A DNA stretch of 64,000 nt from Bosea sp. (in: a-proteobacteria) (GCF_023953965.1 NZ_JAMLIX010000001.1:1054001-1118000); one strand, 5' to 3'; shown: positions 8,531 through 17,868, counted from the first letter of the stretch. Notes: generated from the letters alone by a model not told the origin. A program made the numbers and translations.

Positions 8531-9571
8531 TCACGCCGGCTGGCCGCGCGAGGAAGGGGGCCGCATGTCGAAGCCGCCATCGCGGGCGTGGAGGTCGATT
8601 TCCGCGAGCTCGGCGCTGTCGAACCGGCGATTGGCCAGGGCTCCGGCGCAATCGATGATCTGCTCCGGACGGCTTGCCCCGATCAGCGCCGAGGTGACGC
8701 GCCGGTCGCGGAGCACCCAGGCCAGCGCCATCTGCGCCAGCGACTGACCGCGCCGCCGCGCGATCGCATCGAGCGCCCGGATCCGCGGGAGATTGTCCTG
8801 CCTGGCCAAGGCCCGGTTGAGACGCGGCGAATCGCCGACCCCGCCCCGGCTGTCCGCGGGAACTCCGTCGAGGTACTTCGTGGTCAGCATGCCCTGCGCC
8901 AGCGGCGAAAACACGATCGCGCCGATGCCCTCGTCATCCAGGGTGCCGAGCAGCCCGTCCTCCTCGATCCAGCGATTGAGCAGCGAGTAGCTGGGCTGGT
9001 GGATCAGGCAGGGCGTGCCGAGATCGCGCAGGATCCTGGCCGCCGCGCGGGTCTGTCGGGAATCATAGGAGGAGATGCCGACATAGAGCGCCTTCCCCTG
9101 CCTCACGGCCGCATCGAGTGCGCCCATGGTTTCCTCGAGCGGCGTGTCCGGGTCGAAGCGATGCGAGTAGAAGATGTCGACATAGTCGAGCTTCATCCGC
9201 CTGAGGCTCTGGTCGAGGCTGGAGAGCAGGTATTTCCGGCTGCCCCACTCGCCATAGGGACCCGGCCACATCCGATAGCCCGCCTTGGTGGCGATCAGCA
9301 GCTCGTCGCGGTGGGCGCGGAAGTCCTGGGCCAGGATCTCGCCGAACGTCACCTCGGCGCTGCCGCCGGGCGGGCCGTAGTTATTGGCGAGATCGAAATG
9401 CGTGATGCCGAGATCGAAGGCGGTGCGGCACATCGCCCTCGCCCGCTCGAACGGGGCCTGCTCGCCGAAATTGTGCCAGAGCCCGAGCGACAGCGCCGGC
9501 AGCTTCAAGCCGCTGCGGCCGCAGCGGCCATAGGGCATATGATCATAGCGATCGGCCATGAATTCACTCAT
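8531..9571 (-). CDS. aldo/keto reductase, L-glyceraldehyde 3-phosphate reductase (YghZ/Gpr) type
   Basis: A 346-aa AKR14-like protein. The segment LPALSLGLWHNFG near the N-terminus is characteristic of YghZ/Gpr. The catalytic tetrad is visible as Asp in FDLANNYG, Tyr in the same segment, Lys in IATKAGY and His in FYSHRFD. The C-terminus has the usual NADP-binding SALIGASRPEQI. In-frame ATGs at 9571 and 9559 are both possible starts. It converges on the AroE-like gene (14-bp gap) and lies 72 bp downstream of the SDR on the same strand, so cotranscription with the SDR is possible. Confidence 0.85.
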   Translation of the reverse strand: MSEFMADRYDHMPYGRCGRSGLKLPALSLGLWHNFGEQAPFERARAMCRTAFDLGITHFDLANNYGPPGGSAEVTFGEILAQDFRAHRDELLIATKAGYRMWPGPYGEWGSRKYLLSSLDQSLRRMKLDYVDIFYSHRFDPDTPLEETMGALDAAVRQGKALYVGISSYDSRQTRAAARILRDLGTPCLIHQPSYSLLNRWIEEDGLLGTLDDEGIGAIVFSPLAQGMLTTKYLDGVPADSRGGVGDSPRLNRALARQDNLPRIRALDAIARRRGQSLAQMALAWVLRDRRVTSALIGASRPEQIIDCAGALANRRFDSAELAEIDLHARDGGFDMRPPSSRGQPA

Positions 9572-9643
9572 TATCGGTCACACGCGGCTGCTGGTCAGAA
9601 TCGAACCACACGGCCTCGACCGTAGCGGAGACGAGCGCCACGG

Positions 9644-10372
9644 TCACCCGGTGCCGCCGTCGAGCGAAAGGGTCGTGCCAGTGGTGAACCCGCTTTCGTC
9701 GGCGGCGAGATAGGCGACCGCGGCCGCGACCTCGTCCGCCGTCCCCAGCCGGCCGACGGGATGGCGCGACATGAACAGCGCCCGCGCCGCGCCCGGGTCC
9801 GGCATCGCGGCGATGCGCTCTTCCAGCGAAGGGCTCTCGATCATGGCCGGGCAGATCGCGTTGCAGCGGATGCCTCTGGGCGCGAAATCGGCCGATACCG
9901 ATCGGGTCAGCCCGATCACCGCGGCCTTCGTCGCGGAATAGGCGGCACGCTGCGCGACACAGCGCAGGCCCGCCACGGAGGCGATGTTGACGATGCTGCC
10001 GCGGCCCGCCGCCAGCATGGCCGGCAGCGCCGCGCGCGTCGCGGTGAAGACCGTGTCGACATTGATGCGAAAGGCGCGCTGCCAGTCCTCGGCCTCGCCG
10101 TCCAGGATCGACCCGACGGGAACCCAGCCGACGCAGTTCACCAGGATATCCAGGCGCGGCAAAGCGCCGATCGCGCCCGTCAGCCGCGCGGGATCGCCGG
10201 CATCGAAGGCACTGACCGAAATCCGCGGGCCGGCCAGGGTTTCAAGCCCCGCCGGATTGAGATCCACCGCCATCACGTCGGCGCCTTCGGAGGCGAGGCG
10301 CAGCGCCGTGGCGCGACCGATGCCCTGCCCCGCGCCCGTCACGAAGGCGACCTTGCCGATAAACCTACTCAT
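9644..10372 (-). CDS. SDR-family dehydrogenase, 2-keto-3-deoxy-L-fuconate dehydrogenase-like
   Basis: ATG 10372 gives 242 aa with TGAGQGIG, VDLN after beta-2, NCVG in place of NNAG, IASVAG and YSATK (Tyr-x3-Lys), then PAMIESPSLEERI. This last segment and the overall length resemble DHRS6/3-hydroxybutyrate or 2-keto-3-deoxy-L-fuconate dehydrogenases. The frame is open to 10462, but the extension has no conserved features. A GntR-type palindrome at 10470-10484 lies about 100 bp upstream, which suggests control by the GntR regulator encoded at 26296. Confidence 0.82.
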   Translation of the reverse strand: MSRFIGKVAFVTGAGQGIGRATALRLASEGADVMAVDLNPAGLETLAGPRISVSAFDAGDPARLTGAIGALPRLDILVNCVGWVPVGSILDGEAEDWQRAFRINVDTVFTATRAALPAMLAAGRGSIVNIASVAGLRCVAQRAAYSATKAAVIGLTRSVSADFAPRGIRCNAICPAMIESPSLEERIAAMPDPGAARALFMSRHPVGRLGTADEVAAAVAYLAADESGFTTGTTLSLDGGTG

Positions 10373-10469
10373 GGCGTCGTCCCCGAGACCTGCTGTCGCC
10401 GGCTGCCTGGGCGTCTCCAGCACGCGTCGATCGCTCATACGCAATGGATTTCGCAGCAGCAACAGCTGT

Positions 10470-10484
10470 ATTTGCCTGACAAAT
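10470..10484. promoter_or_regulatory. GntR/FadR-type operator upstream of the SDR at 9644
   Basis: ATTTGCC-T-GACAAAT is a 15-bp inverted repeat with one arm mismatch. It matches the sites at 27075 and 33265 and is close to the FadR-subfamily pattern TNGTNNNACNA. Confidence 0.55.
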
Positions 10485-10512
10485 CTTTGCTCAAGCCGGA
10501 GAGGACGAGCCG

Positions 10513-11181
10513 TTACCTTCCCTGGCGCATCAATCCGGCGATCTTCAACGCCGCGCAGGCGGCGCCGAAGCCGTTGTCGATGTTGACGGTCACCAGTCCG
10601 GCCGCGCAGCTCGACAGCGCGGAGCCGAGAGCGATCCGGCCGCCGGCCCCCACCCCGTATCCGACCGAGGTCGGCACGGCGATGACGGGAGCCCGGACGA
10701 GACCGGCGAGCACGCTGAACAGGGCGCCCTCCATGCCGGCGACGGCGATGACGACGTCATGGCGCCTGATCTCGGGCAGGGCCTCCATCAGCCGCCAGAG
10801 CCCGGCCACCCCGACATCGTGGATGCCGGTCGGCTCGACGCCATGGAACTGCAAGGTGCGCGCCGCCTCCCGCGCGACGGGCAGGTCGGACGAGCCCGCC
10901 GCCACGATCGCGACGGAGATCGTCAACCGCTCGCCGGATTCCGGCGCCGGCAGGATGGCCGTGCGCGAGACCGGATCGTAATCGATGCGTGCGCGGGTCG
11001 AAGGCGACAGGACGCCGAAGCGATCCTCCTCGAGGCGCGTCAGCAGCAGGCCCCGGCCCGCTTCCATCGCCTCGGACAGGATCGCCTCGATCTGCGCGCC
11101 AGACTTGCCGGCGCAGAGCACGGCCTCCGCGACGCCGGTCCGGGAGGCCCTGTCCCAATCCATCCTGATCTCACCGCTCAT
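10513..11181 (-). CDS. larB: nickel pincer cofactor biosynthesis protein LarB
   Basis: The ATG at 11181 follows a GGGAGA ribosome site (a GTG lies one codon upstream) and gives 222 aa. The C-terminal two thirds is the PurE-like carboxylase domain: VAAGSSDLPVA, GIHDVGVAGLWRL, VAVAGMEGAL-type segment, VPTSVGYG and VNIDNGFG, all typical of LarB. LarB carboxylates the pyridine ring of nicotinic acid adenine dinucleotide and hydrolyses it, the first step to the nickel-pincer nucleotide. The Cys of the ALSSCA segment is the likely covalent residue. It is divergent from the dehydratase/LarA-homologue operon, across a 12-bp perfect palindrome. Confidence 0.92.
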   Translation of the reverse strand: MSGEIRMDWDRASRTGVAEAVLCAGKSGAQIEAILSEAMEAGRGLLLTRLEEDRFGVLSPSTRARIDYDPVSRTAILPAPESGERLTISVAIVAAGSSDLPVAREAARTLQFHGVEPTGIHDVGVAGLWRLMEALPEIRRHDVVIAVAGMEGALFSVLAGLVRAPVIAVPTSVGYGVGAGGRIALGSALSSCAAGLVTVNIDNGFGAACAALKIAGLMRQGR

Positions 11182-11209
11182 CACAGTCTCCCGCGGCCCT
11201 GAAACGCCA

Positions 11210-11223
11210 CGAAAGCGCTTTCA
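11210..11223. promoter_or_regulatory. operator palindrome between larB and the dehydratase operon
   Basis: GAAAGCGCTTTC at 11211-11222 is a perfect 12-bp palindrome with central GC/CG spacing like gluconate/LacI-family operators. Aligned as CGAAAGCGCTTTCA it resembles the other LacI-type sites here. It lies between divergent starts at 11181 and 11277, so it could control both cofactor and enzyme genes. Confidence 0.6.
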
Positions 11224-11276
11224 TTGCGTTTGCCGAGCTCTTATAGCGTAGACACGGTCCAAGGAAGGGCAAGGCG

Positions 11277-12998
11277 ATGGCGGAAGAGCGTAGCGGGATG
11301 CGCAAGGGCTTGGCCAATTACGGGGATGCCGGCTTTTCCCTGTTCCTGCGCAAGGCCTTCATCAAGGCGATGGGCTATTCCGACGACGCGCTCGACCGCA
11401 CGATCATCGGCATCACCAACACCTTCTCGGGCTACAACGCCTGCCACAAGAACGTTCCCGACATGATCGAGGCGATCAAGCGCGGCGTCATGCTGGCCGG
11501 GGGGCTGCCGATCGAGTTTCCCGTCGTCTCGATCGCCGAGTCCTTCTCGCATCCGACCTCGATGTTCCTGCGCAACCTGATGGCGATGGATGCCGAGGAG
11601 CTGGTGCGGGCGCAGCCGATGGACGCCGTCGTGCTGATCGGCGGTTGCGACAAGACCGTGCCGGCCCTGCTGATGGGCGCGGTCAGCGCCGATGTGCCGG
11701 CGATCCTGACCGTGACCGGCCCGATGATCACCGGCCACCACAAGGGCGAGCGTCTCGGCGCCTGCACGGATTGCCGGCGGCTCTGGGCCCAGCACCGGGC
11801 CGGGGCGATCGACGAGACCGAGATCGAGGCGATCAGCGGCCGTCTCGCCCCGGGGCCGGGCACCTGCATGGTGATGGGGACCGCCAGCACCATGGCGCTG
11901 ATGTCGGAGGCGATGGGCATGATGCTGCCGGGCGGGGCGGCCATCCCCGCCGTCGCGGCCGACCGCCTTCGCCATGCGGAGGCGACCGGCGCGCGCGCCG
12001 TGGCGATGGCCCGCGAGAAGCTCCGCCCGAGCCAGATCATCACGGAGCGTTCCCTGAAGAACGCGCTTCGCATCCTGCAGGCGACGGGCGGATCGACCAA
12101 TGGCCTCGTCCATCTGGCGGCGATCGCCGGGCGGATCGGCGTCGATCTCGATATGGAGGCGTTCGACCGGATGGGCGCGGAAACCCCGGTCCTGGTCGAC
12201 CTCAAGCCGTCCGGCCAGCACTATATGGAAGACCTGCACAAGGCCGGCGGCCTGATCACGATCATGCGCGAGATCGTCGAGGTGCTCGACACCGGCTGCC
12301 TGACCGTGACCGGCAAGACCCTTGGCGAGAACATCGCGGACGCCGAGCCCGGCTGGCCGCAGACCGTGGTGCGCAGCCTCGGCGACCCGATCCACCGGGG
12401 CGGCGGCCTCAGGGTGCTCCGCGGCAACCTCGCTCCCAATGGCGCGATCATCAAGCAGTCGGCGGCGACGCCTGCGCTGCTCTCGCATACCGGCCGGGCA
12501 GTCGTGTTCACCTCGCTCCAGGACCTGGCCGAGCGGGTCGACAGCCCCGATCTCGACGTCACCGCCGACGATGTCCTGGTGCTGCAGAATGCCGGCCCCA
12601 AGGGCGCGCCCGGCATGCCGGAAGCCGGCTATCTGCCGATCCCCAGGAAGCTCGCGGCGCAGGGCGTCAAGGACATGGTGCGGATTTCCGACGCGCGCAT
12701 GAGCGGAACGGCCTTCGGCACGATCGTGCTGCATGCCAGCCCCGAAGCCGCCATCGGCGGGCCGATCGGCCTGATCCGCGACGGCGACAGAATCCGGCTC
12801 GACGTGGCGAAGGGGGAATTGCAGCTCCTCGTCGACGATGCGGAGCTGGCGCGGCGCAAGGCTTCCTGGACCGCTCCGGTGATGGCGGGCTCCGAGCGCG
12901 GCTACTACAAGCTCTATGCCGAGCAGGTCACGCAGGCCGAGCATGGCTGCGACTTCGCCTTCCTGCGCAAGTCCCCGCCGCCCGGACCGATTTTCTAG
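11277..12998 (+). CDS. IlvD/Edd-family sugar-acid dehydratase (L-arabinonate dehydratase type)
   Basis: A 573-aa dehydratase. The iron-sulfur cysteines fall in SGYNACHKN (Cys56), IGGCDKTVPA (Cys124) and PGTCMVMGTA (Cys197), with further conserved GGSTN, GPKGAPGMPE and DARMSGTAFG segments. Length and the MAEERSGMRKGLANYGD start fit the sugar-acid branch (arabonate, xylonate, gluconate dehydratases) rather than IlvD. It removes water from an aldonic acid to give a 2-keto-3-deoxy acid. It is followed at 12 bp by the LarA homologue, so the nickel epimerase and the dehydratase probably act in sequence. Confidence 0.9.
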   Translation: MAEERSGMRKGLANYGDAGFSLFLRKAFIKAMGYSDDALDRTIIGITNTFSGYNACHKNVPDMIEAIKRGVMLAGGLPIEFPVVSIAESFSHPTSMFLRNLMAMDAEELVRAQPMDAVVLIGGCDKTVPALLMGAVSADVPAILTVTGPMITGHHKGERLGACTDCRRLWAQHRAGAIDETEIEAISGRLAPGPGTCMVMGTASTMALMSEAMGMMLPGGAAIPAVAADRLRHAEATGARAVAMAREKLRPSQIITERSLKNALRILQATGGSTNGLVHLAAIAGRIGVDLDMEAFDRMGAETPVLVDLKPSGQHYMEDLHKAGGLITIMREIVEVLDTGCLTVTGKTLGENIADAEPGWPQTVVRSLGDPIHRGGGLRVLRGNLAPNGAIIKQSAATPALLSHTGRAVVFTSLQDLAERVDSPDLDVTADDVLVLQNAGPKGAPGMPEAGYLPIPRKLAAQGVKDMVRISDARMSGTAFGTIVLHASPEAAIGGPIGLIRDGDRIRLDVAKGELQLLVDDAELARRKASWTAPVMAGSERGYYKLYAEQVTQAEHGCDFAFLRKSPPPGPIF

Positions 12999-13010
12999 CG
13001 GAGGAAGCCC

Positions 13011-14333
13011 ATGGCCAGCGCCTCTTTCCCCGCCATCGACTTTCCCTTTCTGGCGAAGGTCGACATCCCTCGGGTCCGCAGGGTCGGGCTCGATCATCCG
13101 CGCGGCACGCCGGTGAGCGATATCGCGGGCAGCGTCCGGCGGGCCGTGCGCGCAAGCCGGCGCCTGGCGGCTCTGAAGCCCGGCGCCAGCGTCGCGGTCG
13201 GGCTCGGCAGCCGCGGCATATCGCATATCGCGCTGATCGGGCGCGAGGCGATCGCCGAGCTGAAGGCGATGGGGCTGTTTCCCTTCGTGGTCCCCGCCAT
13301 GGGCAGCCATGGCGGCGGCACCGCCGAGGGGCAGGTCAAGGTTCTCGCCAGCCTCGGCATGACCGAGGATTACCTCGGCGCGCCGATCCGCGCGACGATG
13401 GAGGTCGTCGACTATGGCGTGACGGCCGATGGCGCGCGCTGCAAGTTCGACCGCCACGCCGCCGCGGCGGATGCCGTGCTCGTCATCAACCGGGTCAAGT
13501 CGCACACCACCTTCGACCGGCCGGTCGAAAGCGGCCTGTGCAAGATGGTCGCCGTCGGCTTGGGCAAAGCCGAGGGCGCCCAGCAGGTCCACCGCATCGG
13601 CCCTCCGGGGCTGAGCGACACGCTGCCGGCGCTCGCCCGGCTGGCGCTGCAGAAGTCGCCGGTCGCCTACGGCATCGCGCTGGTCGAGAACGCCGCGAAG
13701 GAGATGGTCCGGATCGAGGGCGTCGAGCCTGAGGATTTCTTCGCCTCCGACGAGCGGCTCCTGGTCGCGGCCAAGGCGCTGACCGCGCGCCTGCCCTTCG
13801 ATCCGATCGACGCGCTCGTCGTCGAGCAGATCGGCAAGAACATCAGCGGCGCCGGAATGGACCATGCCGTGATGGGGCGGGCGGATCTGCGCTCGATCCC
13901 CAACCCCCCGCCCTTCGTCTCGCGGATCGCGGTGCTCGGCCTTAGCAAGGCGACCGGCGGCAACGGGCTCGGCATCGGGCTCGCCGATTTCACCACCGTC
14001 GGCGTCGTCGGCCAGATCGACCTGCAGATGATCTACATGAACTCGCTGACCTCGACGCTGGTCGAGAAGTCGCGCCTGCCGATCGTCCTGCCGCATGATC
14101 TCGACGCCTTGCGGGCGACGGTCTCGACCTCATGGTCCGCGACCGACGCGGCGACGCGGCTTTGCCTGATCCGCTCCACCCTCCATCTCGACGAGATCCT
14201 GATCTCCGAGGCGCTGCTGCCGGATCTGAAGGCCAGCGGCCGGGCGGGCTTCATCGGCGACCCCTTCGCGCTGCGCTTCGACGAAACCGGAGCGCTGCTG
14301 ACGCGCGCCTACGCCGCCGACGAGACCCGCTGA
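13011..14333 (+). CDS. LarA homologue: probable nickel-pincer-dependent hydroxy-acid racemase/epimerase (DUF2088)
   Basis: The 440-aa protein matches the LarA/DUF2088 family. Candidate active-site residues are Arg68 (GLGSRGI), His100 in GSHGGG, His165 in KSHTTF, Lys178 in GLCKM (expected covalent NPN attachment) and His194 in QQVHR (expected nickel ligand). The Lys-to-His spacing of 16 equals that in Lactiplantibacillus LarA (Lys184/His200). LarA itself racemises lactate; homologues act on other 2-hydroxy acids including aldonates. Coupling to a sugar-acid dehydratase and nearby larB, larC and larE supports an aldonate epimerase; the substrate is inference. A strong GGAGGAAG site precedes the ATG. 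Confidence 0.85.
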   Translation: MASASFPAIDFPFLAKVDIPRVRRVGLDHPRGTPVSDIAGSVRRAVRASRRLAALKPGASVAVGLGSRGISHIALIGREAIAELKAMGLFPFVVPAMGSHGGGTAEGQVKVLASLGMTEDYLGAPIRATMEVVDYGVTADGARCKFDRHAAAADAVLVINRVKSHTTFDRPVESGLCKMVAVGLGKAEGAQQVHRIGPPGLSDTLPALARLALQKSPVAYGIALVENAAKEMVRIEGVEPEDFFASDERLLVAAKALTARLPFDPIDALVVEQIGKNISGAGMDHAVMGRADLRSIPNPPPFVSRIAVLGLSKATGGNGLGIGLADFTTVGVVGQIDLQMIYMNSLTSTLVEKSRLPIVLPHDLDALRATVSTSWSATDAATRLCLIRSTLHLDEILISEALLPDLKASGRAGFIGDPFALRFDETGALLTRAYAADETR

Positions 14334-14353
14334 GCAACCGGGAAGGACGTGCC

Positions 14354-15436
14354 ATGCGGCGGTTGAGGGTCGCGATCGTCGGTTGCGGATGGGTCGGCGG
14401 CTTGCATGTCGCGGCCGGCTTCGGGCTGCTGCCGGAGCTGTTCGAGGTCGCGGCCTGCTGCGACGTCGACGCCGCCCGCGCCGTGGGTTTCGCGGCCGAA
14501 TTCGGGATAGCGCGGCGCTTCACCGACTATGCCGCGCTTCTGGAAAGCCCGGATATCGACGTCGTCTCGATCTGCACGCCGCCGTCCCTGCACTACGCGA
14601 TGGTGATGGCCGCGCTTAAAGCCGGCAAGCATGCGATTTGCGAGAAGCCCTTCACCAGCTCGCTTCGCCTGATGGACGCGGTCATCGCGGCTGAAGCCGA
14701 GGCGAGCGCGCGGGTGATGCCGATCTTCCAGTACCGCTTCGGCGCCGGCATCGCCCGCATCAAACATATGATCGATTCAGGCCTCGCCGGGCGCCCCTTC
14801 ATCTCCTCGGTCGAGACCGCCTGGAAGCGCGGGGCGGACTACTACAAGGTGCCGTGGCGCGGGAAATTCGCAACCGAGCTCGGCGGCGTGCTGCTGACGC
14901 AGTCGATCCATATCCATGACCTGTTCATGTGGCTGATGGGGCCCGTGGCGCGCGCCGCCGCGTTCAAGGCGACGCGGGTCAACCCCATCGAGGTCGAGGA
15001 TTGCGCCGTCGCCGCGCTCGTCATGGAAAACGGCTCGCTCGCCTCGCTGACCGCGACGCTGGGCTCGGCCCGGCCGGTCACGCGGATCAGGCTGTGCTTC
15101 GAGCACGCCACCTTCGAGAGGCTCGGCCATGACGCCGACGCTATCCGCCCCGGCGACGACCCCTGGCAGATCATTCCGCAGCGCCCCGAGCTCGCCCAGG
15201 CGCTCGCGGCGAAGGCCGCCGAGGTCACGGCGCCGGCTGAGCTCGGTTTCGCACGCCAGTTCGCGCTGTTCCACGCGGCGATCGCCCGGGATCTGCCCTT
15301 CCCGGTGACGTTGGCGGATGCCCGCCGCTCGCTGGAGCTGATCACGGCCCTGTTCCATGCCGATGAAACGCGCAGCGTCGTCGAGCTGCCGATCGGCCTC
15401 GGGCATCCCCTTTACGAAGGCTGGACGCCGGCCTAG
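14354..15436 (+). CDS. Gfo/Idh/MocA-family oxidoreductase
   Basis: From ATG 14354 (GGAAGGACG ribosome site) the protein is 360 aa. It starts with AIVGCGWVGG, an NAD(P)-binding loop, and has the family CTPPSLHY and CEKPFTSS segments, the second carrying the conserved EKP lysine. The open frame reaching back to 14132 overlaps the LarA homologue and is not coding. It is the third gene of the dehydratase operon with a 20-bp gap, so it probably oxidises or reduces the sugar acid or its keto derivative. Confidence 0.87.
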   Translation: MRRLRVAIVGCGWVGGLHVAAGFGLLPELFEVAACCDVDAARAVGFAAEFGIARRFTDYAALLESPDIDVVSICTPPSLHYAMVMAALKAGKHAICEKPFTSSLRLMDAVIAAEAEASARVMPIFQYRFGAGIARIKHMIDSGLAGRPFISSVETAWKRGADYYKVPWRGKFATELGGVLLTQSIHIHDLFMWLMGPVARAAAFKATRVNPIEVEDCAVAALVMENGSLASLTATLGSARPVTRIRLCFEHATFERLGHDADAIRPGDDPWQIIPQRPELAQALAAKAAEVTAPAELGFARQFALFHAAIARDLPFPVTLADARRSLELITALFHADETRSVVELPIGLGHPLYEGWTPA

Positions 15437-15507
15437 CTAACGCGCAACTTGCTTGCGGCGTGCCTGCAACGCACTCGGTCCGCACCTCATCCGGTAAAAT
15501 CAGTTCC

Positions 15508-16602
15508 ATGGCGAAGAAACCCGTTGAAGCCGCTTCAGCCATTCCGGACGCACCGGATGCGAAACAACGCAGGATGCGCAAGCCGTTTCACCAGGGCACC
15601 AAGCTTTCCGACGTGGCGCGCCATGCCGGGGTCTCGACCGCCACCGCATCGCGCGCGATCAACACGCCGCGCCTCGTCTCGCCCGAAGCCCGCGAGAAGG
15701 TCGAGGCCGCGATCCGGGCGCTCAACTGGATTCCCCATGGCGCCGCCAAGGCCCTGGCCTCGCTGCGGACGCGCACGATCGGGGTGCTGATCCCCACTTT
15801 CGGGCACCAGACGATCGCGGCCATGATCGAATCGCTCCAGCGCGAGCTGGCCCTGGCCGATTACACCCTGCTGATGGGCTGGCCCGATCCGGTCGTGCAG
15901 ACGACGCTGAAGCAGGCCTTCAACATGATCGAGCGCGGCGTCGAATGCCTGATCCTGATGGGCGAGGACCAGCCGCCCGAGCTCATGGAGCTGCTGCAGC
16001 GGCGCAACATCTTCTACGTCATCGCCTATACCAGCGGACGTTACGGCACCCAAAACTGCATCGGCTTCGACAATTTCATCGAGATGTCGAAGCTGGCGCG
16101 CCATCTGCTCGATCTCGGCCATACCCGCTTCGGCATCATCACCCGCGGCTTCAGGAACAACGACCGCATCCGCCAGCGGATCGAGGGGGTCAACGCGACG
16201 CTCGCCCAGGAAGGGCTGGCGGTCCGCCCGCAGCATTTCATCGAGGTTTCGCACTTCCTGATCGGCTCCGGCCGCGAGGGGATGCAGCGGATGCTGGCCA
16301 CCGACAGGCCTCCCACGGCCGTGGTCTGCGCGAACGACTATCTCGCCGCCGGCGCCCTGATCGAAGCGCGCGCCGCGGGTCTTTCAGTGCCCGACGACGT
16401 CAGCATCGTCGGGTTCGACGATGTCGAGCTCGCGGCCCAGATCGAGCCCCCGCTGACGACGATCCGGATTCCGGCCCGGCATATCGGCCATACCATCGCG
16501 CATTACATCCTCGACCGGCTCGAGCATGGCGAGGCGAAGCTGCCCGATCGGATCGAGGCCGAGCTGATCATCCGCGGCAGCACGGCTCGACCGCGCTCAT
16601 GA
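15508..16602 (+). CDS. LacI-family transcriptional repressor (second copy)
   Basis: The ATG at 15508 gives 364 aa; upstream in-frame GTG at 15460 is less likely. Helix-turn-helix LSDVARHAGVSTATASRAI is followed by the effector domain with DVSIVGFDDVE near the C-terminus. The recognition helix shares STATxSRA with the first LacI. It follows the Gfo/Idh gene by 71 bp and probably controls the dehydratase/LarA-homologue operon. Its 3' end overlaps that of the convergent larC by 6 bp. Confidence 0.9.
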   Translation: MAKKPVEAASAIPDAPDAKQRRMRKPFHQGTKLSDVARHAGVSTATASRAINTPRLVSPEAREKVEAAIRALNWIPHGAAKALASLRTRTIGVLIPTFGHQTIAAMIESLQRELALADYTLLMGWPDPVVQTTLKQAFNMIERGVECLILMGEDQPPELMELLQRRNIFYVIAYTSGRYGTQNCIGFDNFIEMSKLARHLLDLGHTRFGIITRGFRNNDRIRQRIEGVNATLAQEGLAVRPQHFIEVSHFLIGSGREGMQRMLATDRPPTAVVCANDYLAAGALIEARAAGLSVPDDVSIVGFDDVELAAQIEPPLTTIRIPARHIGHTIAHYILDRLEHGEAKLPDRIEAELIIRGSTARPRS

Positions 16603-17868
16603 GGCGGGGCCCGCCTCGCCGGCCTGCTTCAGCAAGCGTCGTTCCGCCAGGGTCGCCACCGGCGCCAGATCGTCGCTCTCGACCTTGACGGTCGCGACGT
16701 CGCCCGGCCGGCGCACGATCTTGCGCCGCAGGGCGGGCTCGGTCGCGCTGACATCGTGTGTCCGGGGCAGGATCTCCCTCTGCTCCAGGCGCCAGCGCAG
16801 GCCGATCGTCGCCGTCTCGCGGAAGCACTCGGCATGGACGGAGGTCATCGTCGCGCTGTTGTCGGACAGGATCCGGAAGCCGTGCAGGGTGCGCCCCTTC
16901 TTGCCGATCCGGGTTTCGAGCGAGACGTCGAGGACGCCCGGATGCGCGCGCAGGCGATCGCAGGCCACGGCGATCTCCTCGCCGGTCATGTCGTCGACCT
17001 CGAATTCGGTGACGACGACATTGTCCGGCGTCGCCGCCTGCTCCGCGCTGTCGAACAGGCTCGCCCTCAGGATGTTGGGCATGGCCGTGAGCGTGCGCGT
17101 GCCCGCGCCATAGCCGCAGGCCGCCAGCCGGCCGCCGATCGCGGCGGGCGCGGCCGGATCCCCGATCAGATGGCGCAGGATCGCGGCGCCCGTCGGCGTG
17201 ACGCGTTCGCCCCCGACGCCGTCGTCGCGCCAGGAGAAGCCGCGCAGGATCGCCGCCGTCGCCGGCGCCGGCACGGGCAGGAGCCCGTGCTGCGTCCTGA
17301 CCAGCCCGGCCCCGCGCGGAAGGTCCCCGACCCGCCAGACCGCGCCCGCGAGCGCCGCCGCTATGCTGCCGGCCGCCACGACATCGAGCAGCGAATCCCA
17401 GTCGGCGATCTCGTGGAAATGCACCTCCGCGAGCGGGACGCCGTGAATATGCGCCTCGGCCTCGGCCAGGATCGTCAGGATCGCGATCGCATGGCGCGCC
17501 GTCCCGGCACCAAGCCGCGCGCCCTCGATCCGCGCGACGAGGTCGCGATAGCGGGTCAATCGGGGCTCCCCATGACCGGCCTCGGTCGCCCCGTCGGCCG
17601 CGTGGTGGTGGTGATGGCCATCGCCGCCATGGTCATGGCTGTGCGGCGTCTGCCGGACCTCCTGCAGACGGCCGAGCTTCAGACGCAGCACCCTGATGCC
17701 GTTGCTCTGGCCGGGCTCGAGCCATGCCTCGCCGATACCGTCCGGCAGCACGGCGTTGGCGTCGGCGAGAACCTGGGCGCTGAGATCGGGACAGGCGTCG
17801 AGCATGGCCGCGACGAACATGTCGCCGGCGATGCCGCCGACGGCCTCGAGCAGGATGGTCCTCGGCAT
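16597..17868 (-). CDS. larC: nickel pincer cofactor nickel insertase LarC
   Basis: 423 aa, an intact single frame (the Lactiplantibacillus gene needs a ribosomal frameshift). N-terminal GGIAGDM, a His-rich nickel-binding stretch around residues 76-100 (HSHDHGGDGHHHHH), VHFHEIADWDS, and a C-terminal domain with EFEVDDMTGEE and GRTLHGFRIL are all LarC hallmarks. LarC inserts nickel into the pincer nucleotide in a CTP-dependent reaction. It stands alone between the LacI gene and the aldehyde dehydrogenase gene on the minus strand, with 48 bp to the upstream aldehyde dehydrogenase stop, so cotranscription with that gene is possible. Confidence 0.93.
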   Translation of the reverse strand: MPRTILLEAVGGIAGDMFVAAMLDACPDLSAQVLADANAVLPDGIGEAWLEPGQSNGIRVLRLKLGRLQEVRQTPHSHDHGGDGHHHHHAADGATEAGHGEPRLTRYRDLVARIEGARLGAGTARHAIAILTILAEAEAHIHGVPLAEVHFHEIADWDSLLDVVAAGSIAAALAGAVWRVGDLPRGAGLVRTQHGLLPVPAPATAAILRGFSWRDDGVGGERVTPTGAAILRHLIGDPAAPAAIGGRLAACGYGAGTRTLTAMPNILRASLFDSAEQAATPDNVVVTEFEVDDMTGEEIAVACDRLRAHPGVLDVSLETRIGKKGRTLHGFRILSDNSATMTSVHAECFRETATIGLRWRLEQREILPRTHDVSATEPALRRKIVRRPGDVATVKVESDDLAPVATLAERRLLKQAGEAGPAS

